A DNA stretch of 64,000 bases, taken from Shinisaurus crocodilurus (taxonomy: Eukaryota > Chordata > Lepidosauria > Squamata > Shinisauridae). Position 1 is the first letter of the stretch; each line of letters opens with the position of its first letter. The translations under genes were made by a program, and so were the position numbers. Positions 21,325 to 34,800 of the stretch are shown piece by piece. Location of the stretch: NCBI GenBank assembly GCA_021292165.1, contig CM037878.1:290642971-290706970 (forward strand). Direction: 5' to 3'. The notes beneath the pieces were generated by a model. It saw only the letters and a list, made by a program, of their open reading frames with translations. It had not been told where the DNA came from and searched no databases.

Positions 21325-22075
21325 GACTTAGGAGGGCTTGAAACCCGAGTGGTTGTTGTCAAGGTTCCACCTGTACCAGGATACCTTGATCAGCTCCTTA
21401 AAGATATTTTGCCTCTTTAACAGCCCCTCCTGTACCAGGATGCCAATTCTCTGCCTTTTACCTTCTCTTCCCAGTAACGTGGGATTAGGCTTTAGGCGTG
21501 GTGCAAAAGACACTCCAAACAACTTTGATGTTAACAATAACTGTTTACTTTAGTAAATTTTGGTATAGTAGATTCACAATAACTTAAGGTAATTACACAA
21601 ATAGAGCTGTATACTTTCAAAAAGCAGGTACTGTATAATAGAAATAAAAGAAATAATAACGCAGTTCTCTCTAACCTAGCTACTCTTTCTCCTGTAAGCC
21701 TCAGTTAAGAGATTCCTTTCCCAGCTTAGCCCTGGCTGTTCTGCAGTTTTCAGTGATATTCAGTCTCTGCTTCTCTGACTGTCTCTGGATCGGTGCCTGC
21801 AGCTCCTCTCCTTCACACAGCTTCTCTCTCCCTCCTCTGCTCCTTCTGCCTCCCCTTTATATACACTCTCACAACTTTAGGAGGCTACAATCAGGTGACC
21901 TCAAACTGGGGAAACGAAACTTAACTCTATTAGGGGGAAAAGGAAACTTTAACTCCATGAGGGGAAAAGGAAACTCACGAATGCCTCCCTCCCATCAGGA
22001 GATGTTTGGGCCTACAGGCTTCAACCTAACTCAAGCCTGTGTAGGCCTCAATCCTTCACAGTTGTTTTGGCTGTG
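21325..22075 (-). mobile_element. Candidate solo LTR (antisense)
   Basis: On the minus strand there is a TATA box (TATATAAA; + strand 21856-21863) followed by a purine-rich leader, then a T-rich segment and GTTATTGTTAACATC. The element would begin near TGTGAAGGATTGAGG. No second copy or target duplication was identified, so this rests on the promoter-like layout alone. Confidence 0.35.
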
Positions 22076-22136
22076 GGTTGTCCCCAGGGGAACAACCGCA
22101 TATCTCATGGCAGCCTCTTATTTGCTTACAAGTTTT

Positions 22137-22225
22137 CTTGTAAGCCGCCCAGGGAGCCTTTTGGCTGATGGGCGGCGTAGAGAAATATATTAAAGAAATA
22201 AAATAAATAATAAATACAATTTAAA
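22137..22225 (+). mobile_element. LINE 3' tail fragment
   Basis: GTAAGCCGCCCAGGGAGCC ... followed by (AAATA)n, typical of a LINE 3' end. Confidence 0.5.
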
Positions 22226-22480
22226 GTGGGTTAATCGGAAGCTGGAAGATAGGAAAGGAATGGCAGATTCCGAACCTGGGCCAGCGCGGCTCTTGGGCCC
22301 GATTCATTGTGCCGCCGACACTGGTTTCACTGGCTGCTGGTTTCACGCCACAGCGATCACAGTTGCACCCGGTGGTGCTGTGAGTAGGGCCCATTGTGCG
22401 ATAACCTGGACAAGCTCATTGGGGGGGGGGGTGACCTCTGTGGCTGATGTTAAAGGGGCATCTCTGGCTTCTCATTCTAG

Positions 22481-22623
22481 TTCTCCTGCGAAAGACAAGC
22501 CCCAAGACTCCGAGGGGCCGTCCCTGGTGCCACCCGCCCTCCTTCCCCGCCTGAAGCTACTGGAGCAGCACAGCGTCCCTGAGCTGCCTTCGAAGCCCCC
22601 CGTTCTCTTGCAGCTGCAGTTCG
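22481..22623 (+). CDS. ARAP1: ARAP1 exon: proline-rich linker before the acidic motif
   Basis: The acceptor is TTCTCATTCTAG and the donor is CAGTTCG|GTGAGT. The exon starts in phase 2 and ends one base into a codon, which the next exon completes to give LQF|DDSDY. The encoded segment has PALLPRLKLLEQHSVPELP and SKPPVLLQ. It corresponds to the end of the proline-rich stretch between the SAM domain and PH1, an SH3-ligand-rich linker in ARAP proteins. This is the most upstream host exon I can support. Because its acceptor is in phase 2, at least one coding exon must lie further 5'. Linker sequence is poorly conserved, so this exon rests on splice sites, phase and its junction with the conserved DDSDY motif. 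Confidence 0.82.
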
Positions 22624-25600
22624 GTGAGTGTCTGTGCACATTTTTGAGACAAAAGTAGAGCCGAAATGAATATTCATGAACGTTTGAAATTTGCCCAGTG
22701 TTTGCAGTTTCACTGTTTGGGTTTTGAATGTGAAATTTCACTTCAAAATCCAAGTGCTTTAGACTTTCTGGAATTTCAGGCACCAGACATGAAATATCAC
22801 AAGCTGTCAACTGCCAAAGACTAAATGCTATTGCATGTTAGCTATGAAAAGGAGTCATATACTACATACCAGTGCATGTTGGTTATTAAACAGCATTGAA
22901 ATCTAATGGTAAGGTATCAGGATTTGGAAATCAGATACCTTAGGCTGCCAAATGTATATATATAAGATATCTGTGTTAAGCTTATGCCGTGGGATTTGCT
23001 ATAATAAAAAGATCTCACTGATTTGGAGTCTCCGGTGTCAAGAGTGCTAAAATGTGTGATTGCAGGACCGGAGCTCCGACAATCTGATTTTCTGGAGTGG
23101 GGTGTTGCAGCGCTCAGGGTGGGGCGGGTTACCTCTTCCCTCCTCAGCTCCATCCCTCCAGAACACGCCCCCCCCCCGTGCTTCCAATGGAAACTTTTAA
23201 AAGACCAAATGAGGAGGGGACAGCCATGCTGGCTGGGGATGATGGGAGTTGTAGTCCAATACATTTGGAGGACACCAGGTTGGGGAAGGCTGGGCTAACT
23301 GTTAACAAACCCCTTTTGATTGACTGAAAAGGCATTGCCCTAATGGGCAACACATTAAAAAAAAAACCAAGTTAATTATTTTTGATACAAGCGTTCATAA
23401 AAACTGCAGAGAGCTGGCATGACCTTAGAGCAGGGCTCTCCCACCTTGGGTCCCCAGATGTTGCTGGCCTACAGCTCCCAGCATACCCAGCCAGCGTGGC
23501 TGATGGCAAGGGATTCTGGGAGCTGTAGTCCAGCAACATCTGGGGACCCAAGGGTGGAGAGCCCCGCCTTAGGAGAAGAGGCCTTCCCTGTTGACTCTCA
23601 GATGGGAGGGAACGCTTCTTCTGAGAATGCTTCTGCATGTACACATGCCGTCTAAAAGGAGAGTCAGTATGCCTAGTGATGAGGTTGTTCTTGCAGAAAC
23701 GGTGGTTGGCCGGCCAGTCAGGCTGGGCATGGAGGCCTCTGGGCGCCCCGAGTCCCCGCATAGCGATCAGTAGCCGTTGCTCAGCGGCAGACCAGGCCGC
23801 AGGTTCAATCCCAGCGGCATCTCTGGCAAACAGGATCTTGGGGTCAGCAGAGCTGGGAGAAGCCCTCTCTCTCTCTGCCTTGGAAGGCCTCGCCCCCGTT
23901 GGGGAAACGGATACCAGCCTTGATGGAGCAGCCCTGCCCTGCCTTCGTGCAAGCTGGCTTCAGACGCTCTTAAATAGTGATGGCCGGCCCTGCTTCATGT
24001 GTCTCCACAGATGATTCCGATTATGAGGATGTCCCGTCCGAGGAGGAAGTAGCAGCTCCTGCAGAAGACATGACTGACCAGGTGGGTCCGTGGCTCTCGT
24101 GCGTTCCCGCAGTCTCACCCCTTGGAAAGGCAGAGGGCCACCGTCTTCCCCTCCGAACACGGAGGCGTAGTGAGGGAGCAGAAATTTGGCCTGACGTGAG
24201 CAGTCACAATCAGTCCGCCTGGTTTTAACACAAGACATTTATTTATCCCAGCCTTCCCCCAACCTCGAGCCGTCCAGAAGTGTTGGACAACAACTTCCAG
24301 CATCCCCCAGCCAGCTGGCTGGGGGATGCTGGGAGTTGTAGTCCAACACTTCTGGACGGCGCCGGGGCAGGGAAGCCTGCTTCGGTCCAACAGGTGGGAC
24401 TTAATTGTTTCGGGGCCGGCTGAGAGCCTCCTCCATCGTGTACAGATAGGGCGCTTGACAAGACAGTAAAAAAGTAAAATACAAGTGTCAATATTCAATT
24501 AACATTGCATTAAAAATCAGTAACATCCCGTTAAAATGCCTGAAATATAAGGGGGGAAGTTGGGCTGGACCTGAACTGCTCCCACGCTCGCGGGTTTGCT
24601 TTCACTTTGCCTGAAACCTGCTTCATTTTAATTAAATTTAATCTGTTTCGACATCTTTATCCTTGTCAATGCTTTGAGTTGCGTGGTCCCTTCGAAAACG
24701 TCATTTCCCAGGAGGGATGCGAGAAAGAAAGGCCCTCCTCTCCCATCTTCTGCCTGCTTTCCCCGCACACTGCAAGCCTTTGTGGAAGGGCCACTCAGCT
24801 CGTCGGTAGCGCCCCGGCTTTGCATGCGGAAGGTCCCCGGTTCGATTCCCCCGGCAGCATCTCCAGGGGCGGCTGGGGAAGACCCCTGCCTAAAAAACCC
24901 CGGGGAGAGCCGTCGCTGCCAGTCAGTGTTGGCAATACTGGGCCAGAGGGACCCAGGGTCTGACCCAGTATAAGGCAGCTTCCTTCATTCCTGTGTTCAC
25001 CATGTCCTTTCAAGGGGGCAAAGAGGGAAGATGGTTATCTATTTGGGGGAGTCACTCAGGCCCAGATAAAGGTCAGGGGTTGCCGGTCGCTGAACCCTCC
25101 TCTGCAGAAATGAAGTAACGCGTCCCCAAAGCCCCAGGAATCTCTTTCTGGCCATAGTTAGGCAGGGAACCTTCTAATGTTAGGCAGGCAACATTCCGCC
25201 ACAATATCTCAGTAGGGACGCAGAACCTTGAATTTCTACTCTGCTCGGTTCCGGTTTTTCTGCAGCAGTTCCCGCAAGGCCCCCCCACTGAGGAGCAGCC
25301 CTCTTTCATTATGCTGATGTGGCCAGAGGGGAAATTGACGACTTGCTTCTCAGAAAGCACTTCACTGCTATAAATAGAGGGGTCGGTCTGTCTGTGTGCA
25401 ACATCCTGTTGGCTTGAGAATCAGAGGTGTGGAAGGAATCAAGACACCCCAGGCCTGGGAGAGAGTTCTTCAGTTGCTGGATCCGCTCCATTTCCCTTTA
25501 GCATTGGCGTACATATTGATTGATTGATTGAATTTCTAAATCGCCCATCTAGCCGGTACCTGGCCACTCTGGGCAATGTACAACATACAATGAAACAAAA

Positions 25601-25997
25601 CAGATTAAAATACACTTAAAACAGTATAAAATGTTAAAATCCTAACCTACCCCATATTATTATTATTATTATTGTTGTTTTTTATTATGTATGTTTTGTA
25701 TGTATGTAATTACAGTCATGCCTTGGATTGAGAGCATAATTCGTTCCGGAAACTTGCTTGTAATCCAAAACACTCTTATATCAAAGCAAAATCCCCCCCA
25801 AAAAAATTGTACAGAGATTTTTAATTTAAGCCGTACTACAGTACTTGTATTGCAAGACGTCGCTTGTATATCAAGTAAATAAATAAATAAATATTTAAAA
25901 AATTGCTTGTCTTGCAAAACGCTCTCAAACCAAGTTACTTGCAATCCAAGGTATTACTGTATACAATAAAAATACAATTTTACAATAAAATACAGTG

Positions 25998-26036
<39 letters not shown>

Positions 26037-29000
26037 GATGGGAATTTTGCTGTCTTTACTGCTTGCTTGTGTTGCGATCATGCTATTTTTAGGACCGCAA
26101 CATTGAGCCAGTTAATCGATTAGATTAAAAAATCTTGTGATCTGTTAAAGAAAGGTGCCTGCTCCAAATTAGTTGGACGGGAAGGTCTTTTAAAAGTGTT
26201 AATTGTTTTCAATGTAAATCCTTTCAAATGCAAGGGTGGTGGTGTTTTCTGACAAGAGGTATCCTTAATTTTTCTTTCTCACGAAGAGGGAGTGCCTCTT
26301 TTGGGATAGTGCCTGTTGTGACAGATAGGCGTAGCATAAAAAGCCCCCACCCTACTGAATAAATTCCCCCATTCAGAACGGTTGCTTCATCCATATGCAC
26401 ATGTATGCAGTTTTAATTGATTGAACGATTGAATAAAATGCAGACTATTGGTCAGCTAAGAAAGCCTTCGCCAACCTGGTGCCCTCCAGATGTGCTGGAG
26501 TCAAAACTCCCATCGCCCCCAGCCAGGGGGTGATGGGAGTTGTGGGGGCCCCCATCGCCACTCTGTCCGCTCCAGCCTTCCACATAGTCTGCGCTGGGAG
26601 CGTGGCTCCCTTGGCATGGAGCGGGGCAGCCCTCAGGAGCGTCTGCCCTCAGTTCGTGGGTCTCTGGCTCAAGGCCTTGTAGGGTCTCAGTCTGGGTTTA
26701 GTCGTGCCTCCTCCGGATCCGGCTTCTCCTCCTCCTCCTTGTCTGAGTCCTGGCTACTGCTTAGGCCCGGAGTCCTGACACCATGTCGCCAGCATAGCTG
26801 GATGGGGGATTATGGGGGTTGTAGTCCGACGCATCTGAAGGGCACCGGGTTGGGGAAGGCTGATGCAGGGGACCCCCCCAGCCCCCCCGAGGCCTGGGGC
26901 CTTCCAAATGGTGCGTCTTAATCCTACCCTTTCTGACGTCTTTCCTCTGCACCGCAGGAGGAGGTGGGCACCACGCCAGAGGTCCGGCGCTCTGTACGGT
27001 TCAGCAGCCTGTTCAGCGAGGACGAGCTGATCGAGGATTATTTCAAGGAGGAGTCTCCCCCGAAGTGAGGGCCGCTCTTTCTGTCCTTCCTCTGCGTGCG
27101 TGAGAGCAGCACCAAATGTTTATGCTGTCCGGGAAGGTTTTGCTCCAGCTGGTGTTCTACGGCTGAGCCGGGATTAGAGCCCCCGTGGACAGAGCAGCAA
27201 GGAACTCCTGCTTGAGATACAAGCAACACTATGGGCCGGTTCGCACGACCCAGGCTGCGAGCGGGGGAGGCACCACGGGGCCGTCTGCGGGGTCCGGCGG
27301 GGCAGACCTCGGTGGGCAGACCTCGGTGGAGCCGGCAGTCCCCGCACTGCAGTGCGGGCCTCCCGGCACTAGGGGGCGGGGCCCCGGGATGCCCAGAGGG
27401 GCCGTTTGCCCCTCCAGGCTGGAGCGGCCGCAGCTCCGGCCGCTCTGGGCTGCCGCCTCTGTGCGGCCCCCGCGGGACAGACGGCCGCTGTTCGCACGGC
27501 TTGCCCCTCTACCGCCCCATGGTCGCTTTGCGTGTGCCCCATGCGCACGGCTGTCCCGCGGGGGCGCCCCCGGTCGGCGTTCGCACGACACGGGAACCGC
27601 GGGGGGACTTCTGCTCCCCCGCGGTTCCCATGTCGTGCGAACACGCCCTTTACCTGGGAAATCGGTGGTCACCAGCCTTTTAATCCCAGCCTTTTAATCC
27701 CAGCCTTTTAATCCCAGCCTTTTAATCAATCGCATCTCCCAGCCGTTTAATTTTTGTCTTTCAAGCAAGTATGGTGGGTTGCAGATTTGATTGGAGCAGT
27801 GGGGGGGGGAAGAGGAGGAGTGCTTAGCCCTTTTCTCCCCATGGCGTTGCCCCCCCCCACCTGCCATTCAGGAAGCTGCTTTATACTGAGTTAGACCCAC
27901 CCACCCCCCCGGTCCATATAATAAGCCCAGTAACGTCAACGCGAGCTGGCAGCCGTGGCTCTCCGGAGTTCCAGGCGGGAATCTTTCCCAGCCCTCCCTG
28001 GAGATATTGTCCGGGATCAGAGCGGGGAACCTTCTGTGTGCAAAGCGGGGGTTCTCCCTCCGAGCCACAGCCCCTCACACTTGCCTGGGGGTGTGTGGGG
28101 AACTGGGCACCTGTATATCCCTCCCCCCCTCCATGGGGGAAACGGAGCGCTTCCAGGGAGTGCAATTTAGCTTTGGCAAACAGGGCCCGGGGAAGGGTTC
28201 AGCCCCCCGCCACAGCAGGAAACAGATTGGCAGCCCCTTTCTCTGCTCCCCCCACAGCTGCACTTCAGTTTTTTTTTTTAAAGGAGAAGGTTGGGAGATC
28301 CAGTCACGGATCTCCCGCATATTGTGCGATTTGGCTGTAAGTTTCTGTGTCAGCTCATCTCTGGCATTTCTGCCAAGTGCATTATTACTTTAGAAAAAGC
28401 CTTCCCGAACCTGGTGCCCTCCAGATGTGTTGGACGACAGCTCCCAGTGTCCCCCCCTGGGGGCCACTGGGAGTTGTAGTCCAACACATCTGGTAGGCAC
28501 CAGGTTCGGGAAGGCTGTCGTAGAAATAATGTGTTCATATTCTAGAAATCTAGAAAGATTGTCCTTGCCAGGTGCGCTGGTGAGTGCGGTTCTAGATCCA
28601 GTTGCCTAGCGATCTTTGAAGAGACGGTTTACACAAGAAGTTACTCTGGGGTAGCACTTGGCATTCCCTGGTTTGGATCAGAGCCTGGCGGGGGAAATGC
28701 CCGCCGTTTCCGGAAAGCCGCTCGATTTACCTGTGTCTCATTCCAGGAGAAGCAGTCACCACCAGAGTCCACTTTATTTATATATTATAACTTTGATATA
28801 TTAGATATTACCCAAGAAGGAAGGAGGTGTGTGTGTGTGTGTGTGTGTATGTTCCTGAATGCCAGGAACTCCTTCTCTGCCGGGGTCTTCTGTGGCAAGG
28901 TGACTCATTTTGCCCTTGCCGGGGCTGGCATAGGGGGAGGGGTCACATAGGGCCCTTGACTGATGGGCCCCGGTGGCCCCCCGAAGCTGCCTTTCCTCAA

Positions 29001-31788
29001 ACAGGCATTTGAGATTCAAATGAGGAGGGAGCCACTGAGGCCGAGGAGGTTTTCCGAGAGATCTCCCGCTTGCTCTGCGGGACAAGGGTGCCTTGGCTTG
29101 CTCGTAGCGCGACGCTGAGATGAGAAGCGTCGAGCACAGAAGGCACGTGGGGATCAGGGCCCCCTTTGCAAGACGGGTTTTTTCTTCAGCTATGCACTTT
29201 GTAGGGCAGTCTGCCACCTAGTGACTAAAGGTGGTCCTCCAGGCTTCAAAGACACGGACATATTGAAATTAATTACGACGAATCAATGTGTTTTTAAAGC
29301 GAAATGACCCTGGTGCACATCCCTAGCCGGTCCCCCTAGCATGCATGCCAAGTTCCGGGTACCTGGGTTCCACGGTCTTGGAGCGATGGCACGGACGGAC
29401 AGGAATCCTGTTTTATTGTCAGTAGATATAAAAGAACATGGGAGGAGGGAAACTGCAGGCGTTGAGAAAAGGCGACAGGCCAGCCTCCCTGCATCAGACC
29501 CCCAGCGAGAGAGACTCATCCCGCCAAGCTGCCCTCGGCCAAGCCACGGCTCTGGCTGGCGCGGTGGCGCAGCCTGCCGCCTTCCCCGGGCTCTGATAGG
29601 TGCCTCGTTCCAGTGGAGAGAGTCCCGACTGTTTCCTCACAGTCGGCTCCCATCAACTGTCTCTTCAGGACCACAAACCGGAGACTGGGGCAAAGCCATT
29701 GCTCCGTCGCAGAGTGCGGCAGCTCCCAGCTCTAGTCCCCGGCCTCTCTGGCTCCGAAGGATCCCCGGGAGCAGGACTGGGAAAGACCCCTCGCTGGGAA
29801 CCCTCTTGCAGGCCAGAGTAGCCCTTGCTGGCTGGGTAGCCCCACGGGCTGGCTCGGGACAAAGTGGCTTCATATGGTCAGTAATACTATTTATATAGGA
29901 CCATCGCTCTGCATCGTGCTTGACAGATTGCCCGAAGCAAAGAAGGCCCCAAGGACGCTAGATCTCAACAGATACTGTCTCAGTTGAATGTCTCAATTTC
30001 AATAGGAAACCCGGGGAGTAAAAGGCAACAGGGGATGAACGTGGGCAAATGCGGTGATGGGCGCTTGGGGCTAGTTTCGATGGAGCTTGAGGGCTAGCTG
30101 GTGTTCTTCTGTTAAGTTGCCCTCGTTTCAAGGTTTTTTTTCCCAGCAGCGTTGAGGGCTAGTAACTTGCATCTCCCACCTCCCAGGCGGAAGCCTGAGG
30201 TTCTGGCCACCGGGGGTTTGCGTGAAGCATCGGCTGCCAGCCACCTTTGCAGTGTGGAGGCCCGGCAGGTGTTTCGGGTCCCTTTGGAGAGAGGTGCCCG
30301 CGTGAGGTCTCCACTCCGTGTTTTGTCCCCGCCGCTGCAGCAACCACTGGCATGACTGTGGACTGAGCTCCCCTTATCCCAGCCGCACGCCCTCCTTCGG
30401 CATGCTGAGCCTCCGGAGCAACAGCGTGGACAGGACGGACTCCGCTCCCCAGCTCTCGCCGGTCGTGAGGGCCGGATGGCTGGACAAGAACCCTCCGCAA
30501 GGGTGAGCAGACCTCCCCCCGGAGCCCGCGTGTCCCGCCCCTGCCAAGGCCCCCGGAGCAGCGGTGGAGAGCGGGTGGGCCGTGCGCGGCTGTGGTGGGA
30601 CTGCAGCTCCCATCATCCCTAGGCAGCATAGCCAGTGGTAGGGGATGATGGGAGCCCCAGTCCTCTGAAAACCACGCCCCCGCCCCCGCCAATCCCCGAT
30701 AACACGGGCGTGGTTTTCGTAAGGCACTGATAGAGTGCTTGGGCTGAGGAGATCTGAATTCTGCAGTTGCTGGCCCCTGCTTTCAGTCCCTGGGGGGGGC
30801 TTTAATGGGCTGCGCGGACCCCCCCCTCCCTGCTGACTCTCGGGGTGCTGCTGTTGACACCAATCTCTGGCTCTAGGTCCTACATCTACCAGAAGCGCTG
30901 GGTAAAGCTGGATGGAGACTACCTCCGATACTTCGACAGTGAAAAGGTGAGCTGACTTCCCGTCCCCTTCCGCATCATGAATCCATGCCTGGCTCTGTAA
31001 AATCATAGAATCATAGAGTGGGAAGGGGCCTACAAGGCCATCGAGTCCAACCCCCTGCTCAATGCAGGAACCCAGGTCAAAGCATCCCTGACAGATGGCT
31101 GTCCAGCCGCACCTTGAATGCCTCCAGAGTGGGAGAGCCCACCACCTCCCTAGGTAGTTGGTTCCATTGGTTTATTGCTCTGACAGTCAGGAGATATTTC
31201 CTGATGTCCAGGAGGAATCTGGCTTCCTGTAACTTGAGCCCATTATTCCGTGTCCTGCAAACTGGGATGATCGAGAAGAGATCCTGGCCCTCCTCTGTGT
31301 GACATCCCTTCAAATACTGGAAGAGTGCGATCATATCTCCCCTCAGTCTCCTCTTCTGAAGGCTAAACATGCCCAGTTCTTTCAGTCTCTCCTCATAGGG
31401 CCTTGTTTCCAGTCCCTTTATCATCCTTGTTGCCCTCCTCTGAACCCTCTCCAGTTTGTCTATGTCCTTCTTAAAGTGAGGTGCCCAGAACTGGACGCAG
31501 TACTCAAGATGAGGCCTAACCAGTGCCGAGTAAAGGGGAATTATCACTTCCCGCGATTTGGAAGCTATACTTCTATTAATGCAGCCCAAAATAGCATTTG
31601 CCTTCTTTGCAGCCACATCGCATTGCCGGTTCATATTCAGCTTGCGATCTACAACAACTCCAAGATCCTTCTCACTTGTAGTATTGTTGAGCCAAGTATC
31701 CCCCATCTTGTAACTGTGCAGTTAATTTCTTTTTCCTAGGTGCAGCACTTGACATTTTTATCCCTATTGAATTTCATTCTGCCAACTC

Positions 31789-31830
<42 letters not shown>

Positions 31831-34800
31831 TACTACTACTACTACTACTAATATTAATATTAATATTATTTCTTCAATTTATATACCGCTTACCATATCA
31901 AAAGATATCTCTAAGCGGTTTACAGAAACAGAGGTTAAAATACATCAAAATAAAAACAAAAGCTCATCCGTGAAAATGTTTGAAATATTTAAATCTGAAG
32001 CCAGAGGCACAATAATGTGTGAGCTGACCGGCTGGGCATTTCAGGGAAGGCTCGAGGGTGCAGCGATGGGTCTTTAACAGGCACCTAAAACGCGCCACAG
32101 TCGGCGCCCTCCGAATAAGCTGTCCCTCTCTCTCTCCTTATTTGCTAAGCCACCAACCCCCACCGGCAGCTGGTCGCAGGGATGGGGACTCGGACTCGAG
32201 GACTCGACTCGTGAGTCGGACTGAGTCCCCCCTCTGACTCGACTCGGACTCGAGTCCCAATATTTTTAATGGGACTCGAGACTCGACTCGGGACTCGAGA
32301 CCAAGGACTCGTCAACATCCCTGGGCTGTTGACGAGTCTTCTGGCTGTGCCAGAAGGAGCGTGATCACCGGTGAAGAGTGCATGGAAGCGAGGCGCGCCG
32401 CTGCTCGGCCACTATGGACAGCTACCAGGAGCGCAGCCCCAACGATGTGTTGAGATTTATTTTGATTGATGTGTTGTTGTGGGGGGTTTGGGTTAGGGTC
32501 AGACATTTTGGGTTTGGCTGCCTCTGCCTGCCTGTCTGGGGTTCCCAGCCTCCTCTGCCTGCCTGGTCTCTTCTTGACCAGTTCAACAGTTGAATTGTCC
32601 AAGACAAAGGCCTCTGCCTGCCTGCTTTGGGGTTCCCCGCCTCCTCTGCCTGCCTGGTTATTTTGGGTTTGTCTGCCTGGTCAGTTCTTGCCAAAATCAG
32701 TTGCAGAGTTTTGAAATAAAAAGGCACACTTGTGCCTAGAATTTATTTAAGCCACACATCTGAAGTAGCCTTATTTTGTTGGGGGGAAACCCCATTGATT
32801 TTAATAGGGACTCGTGGAGTCAGCTTTGGGAGTGACTCGGGACTCGTGAGTCACCATTTTGGAGCAAGGACTCGGACTCGGACTCGAGACTCGGGTCCAA
32901 AGACTCGTGACTCGACTCGAGACTCGAGACCAAGGACTCTTCAACATCCCTGGCTGGTTGTGGCGCCTCCACTTGTCGGAGGACTTGTTGGAGGCTGCTC
33001 ATCACGCAGCGTGCAGCTCGGCCTTCCCTAGCCTGGTGCCCTCCAGATAATTTGGACTTCACCTCCCATAAGCCCCAGGCAGCATGGCCAGTGATCTGGA
33101 ATTCCGGGAAATGTAGTCCAAACCATTTGGAAGGCACCAAGTCGGGAAAGGCTGATGCAGCTCATTGTGCGGCTGTTGGGGTCGGTGGGCCGTGCGTGAG
33201 GCTCTCTCCGACTCCGCTGTGTTGACAGATCTTCCTTCCCCCCCCTTAAATATTCAGGACATTTACTCCAAACGTCTCATCCCAGTGTCATCTATAACCC
33301 GGGTGGCTAGTATTGGCGACCAGAAATTTGAGGTGATCACAGACAACCGGACCTTTGCTTTCCGGGCCGAGAGTGACGGTAGGTGAGACTCCTCCCCTGC
33401 ACCTGGTTCTCCCAGGTGGGAAGGGGTAAGAGATGCTGAGCATTTTTGCCCGCCAGCTCTTGGATGGAGGGTCTGGTCAGGTGGAAGCAATGGCCAGCAG
33501 GGAAGACGCATGGCCGGTCGTTGTGGTGGGCGCGCCTAGATACTAGGGTGGCCGGTTGCTGGCCAGATGGGCGATAAATAAATATTAATAATAAATAAAT
33601 ACGTTCAGACCTGGGAGCCGGGGATGGACCGTTGGCAGAAATGGCTCCGGGAGCCCTTGTGACCCGCAGCTCGTGCAGGCTCCTCCTCCTTGGGACAAAG
33701 ATATCTTGGGGTCGATTCTCACACGTCCTTATAAAAGCTTCCCCGTGGAGACGGGTGTAACGATGGCCGCGGCAGCGTACATTTTTATCCTGATGTCCGC
33801 GATCGGGCGGGAATGACTTTTGTCAGACAGAAATGCAAGTTCCAAATATTGTATCATAGCTGGAAATATTATTGGTTCAACTCTTGATTACCATTTAAAA
33901 TCCCGTTTGCTCTCCACACGCGCCGCTTGCCTGCGGTATGGATCACCGGGGCTCTGTCGCGCACCTTTGCACAGAACTTGCGCTTTAGCCTCATCCAACC
34001 TGCTGCCCTCCAGTTGTGTTGGCTGTGGTCCCCACCAGATGGCCATCAAGGACAGGTTTTTATGTGTTTTTGACTACATGGCGAGGTGTTCTGTCACCCA
34101 GGCTGCGTTCTCTCCTCCAGCGGATCGCAACGAGTGGATCAAGGCCCTCCAGAGGACAGTGGCTGAAAGGAAGACAAAGTGTTTGGACAGCGCGCCTGTC
34201 TTCCAGGTGGCCAGCGGCAGCTTGGACTCTGTGGACAAGTGCGGGCCTTTGGAGCTGCGGGGTTTTAAAAACAAGTTGTACGTGGTGGCAGCTGGGGAAA
34301 AGGTTTTCCTCTACAAAAACGCAGAGGTGCGTGTGTGCCAAAAGCAGCTGCTCTGCTGGGATCCAGCCCGATATTTATTTATTTATTAAATTTATACCCC
34401 ACCTTTTTTCCTGCAAGGAACCCAAGGCGGCTTACATTATCCTCCTCCTCTTCTCCGTTTTATCCTCACAACAACCCTGTGAGGTAGGTTAGGCTGAGTG
34501 TCAGTGACTGGCCCAAAGTCACCCAGTGAGTTCCATGGTGGAGCGGGGACTAGAACCCGGATCTCCCGAGTCCCAGTCCAGTAGGATAGGAATGCATCTG
34601 TTGCGGTTTAGCTTCTCTGCCCGTTGTAATTCTTGTGCCTTGGCGTAGGATTTTCGCCTGGGGATCGGGATCACCTACATTGAAATGAACGTGGGCAACG
34701 TCAAGGATGTGGACCGGAGGGGCTTCGATCTGACGACACCCTACCGGATCTTCAGGTAACGCTGGAAGGCCCTGAGCTCAGGGCTCCGTTGGCCCCGTGC

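Noticed and set aside
24792..24998. Possible tRNA gene
   Set aside because: A good B box, but no full cloverleaf and a long SINE body; the same holds for 3789, 41368 and 58257.
27185..27697. Several overlapping 90-170 codon ORFs on both strands
   Set aside because: They lie in a CpG-dense foldback element; open frames in all directions are expected from GC richness and inverted symmetry.
31299..31739. A 146-codon ORF that recurs (43922, 46263 minus, 56088)
   Set aside because: It is the antisense shadow of the CR1 coding end; its conservation follows from that of the CR1 copies.
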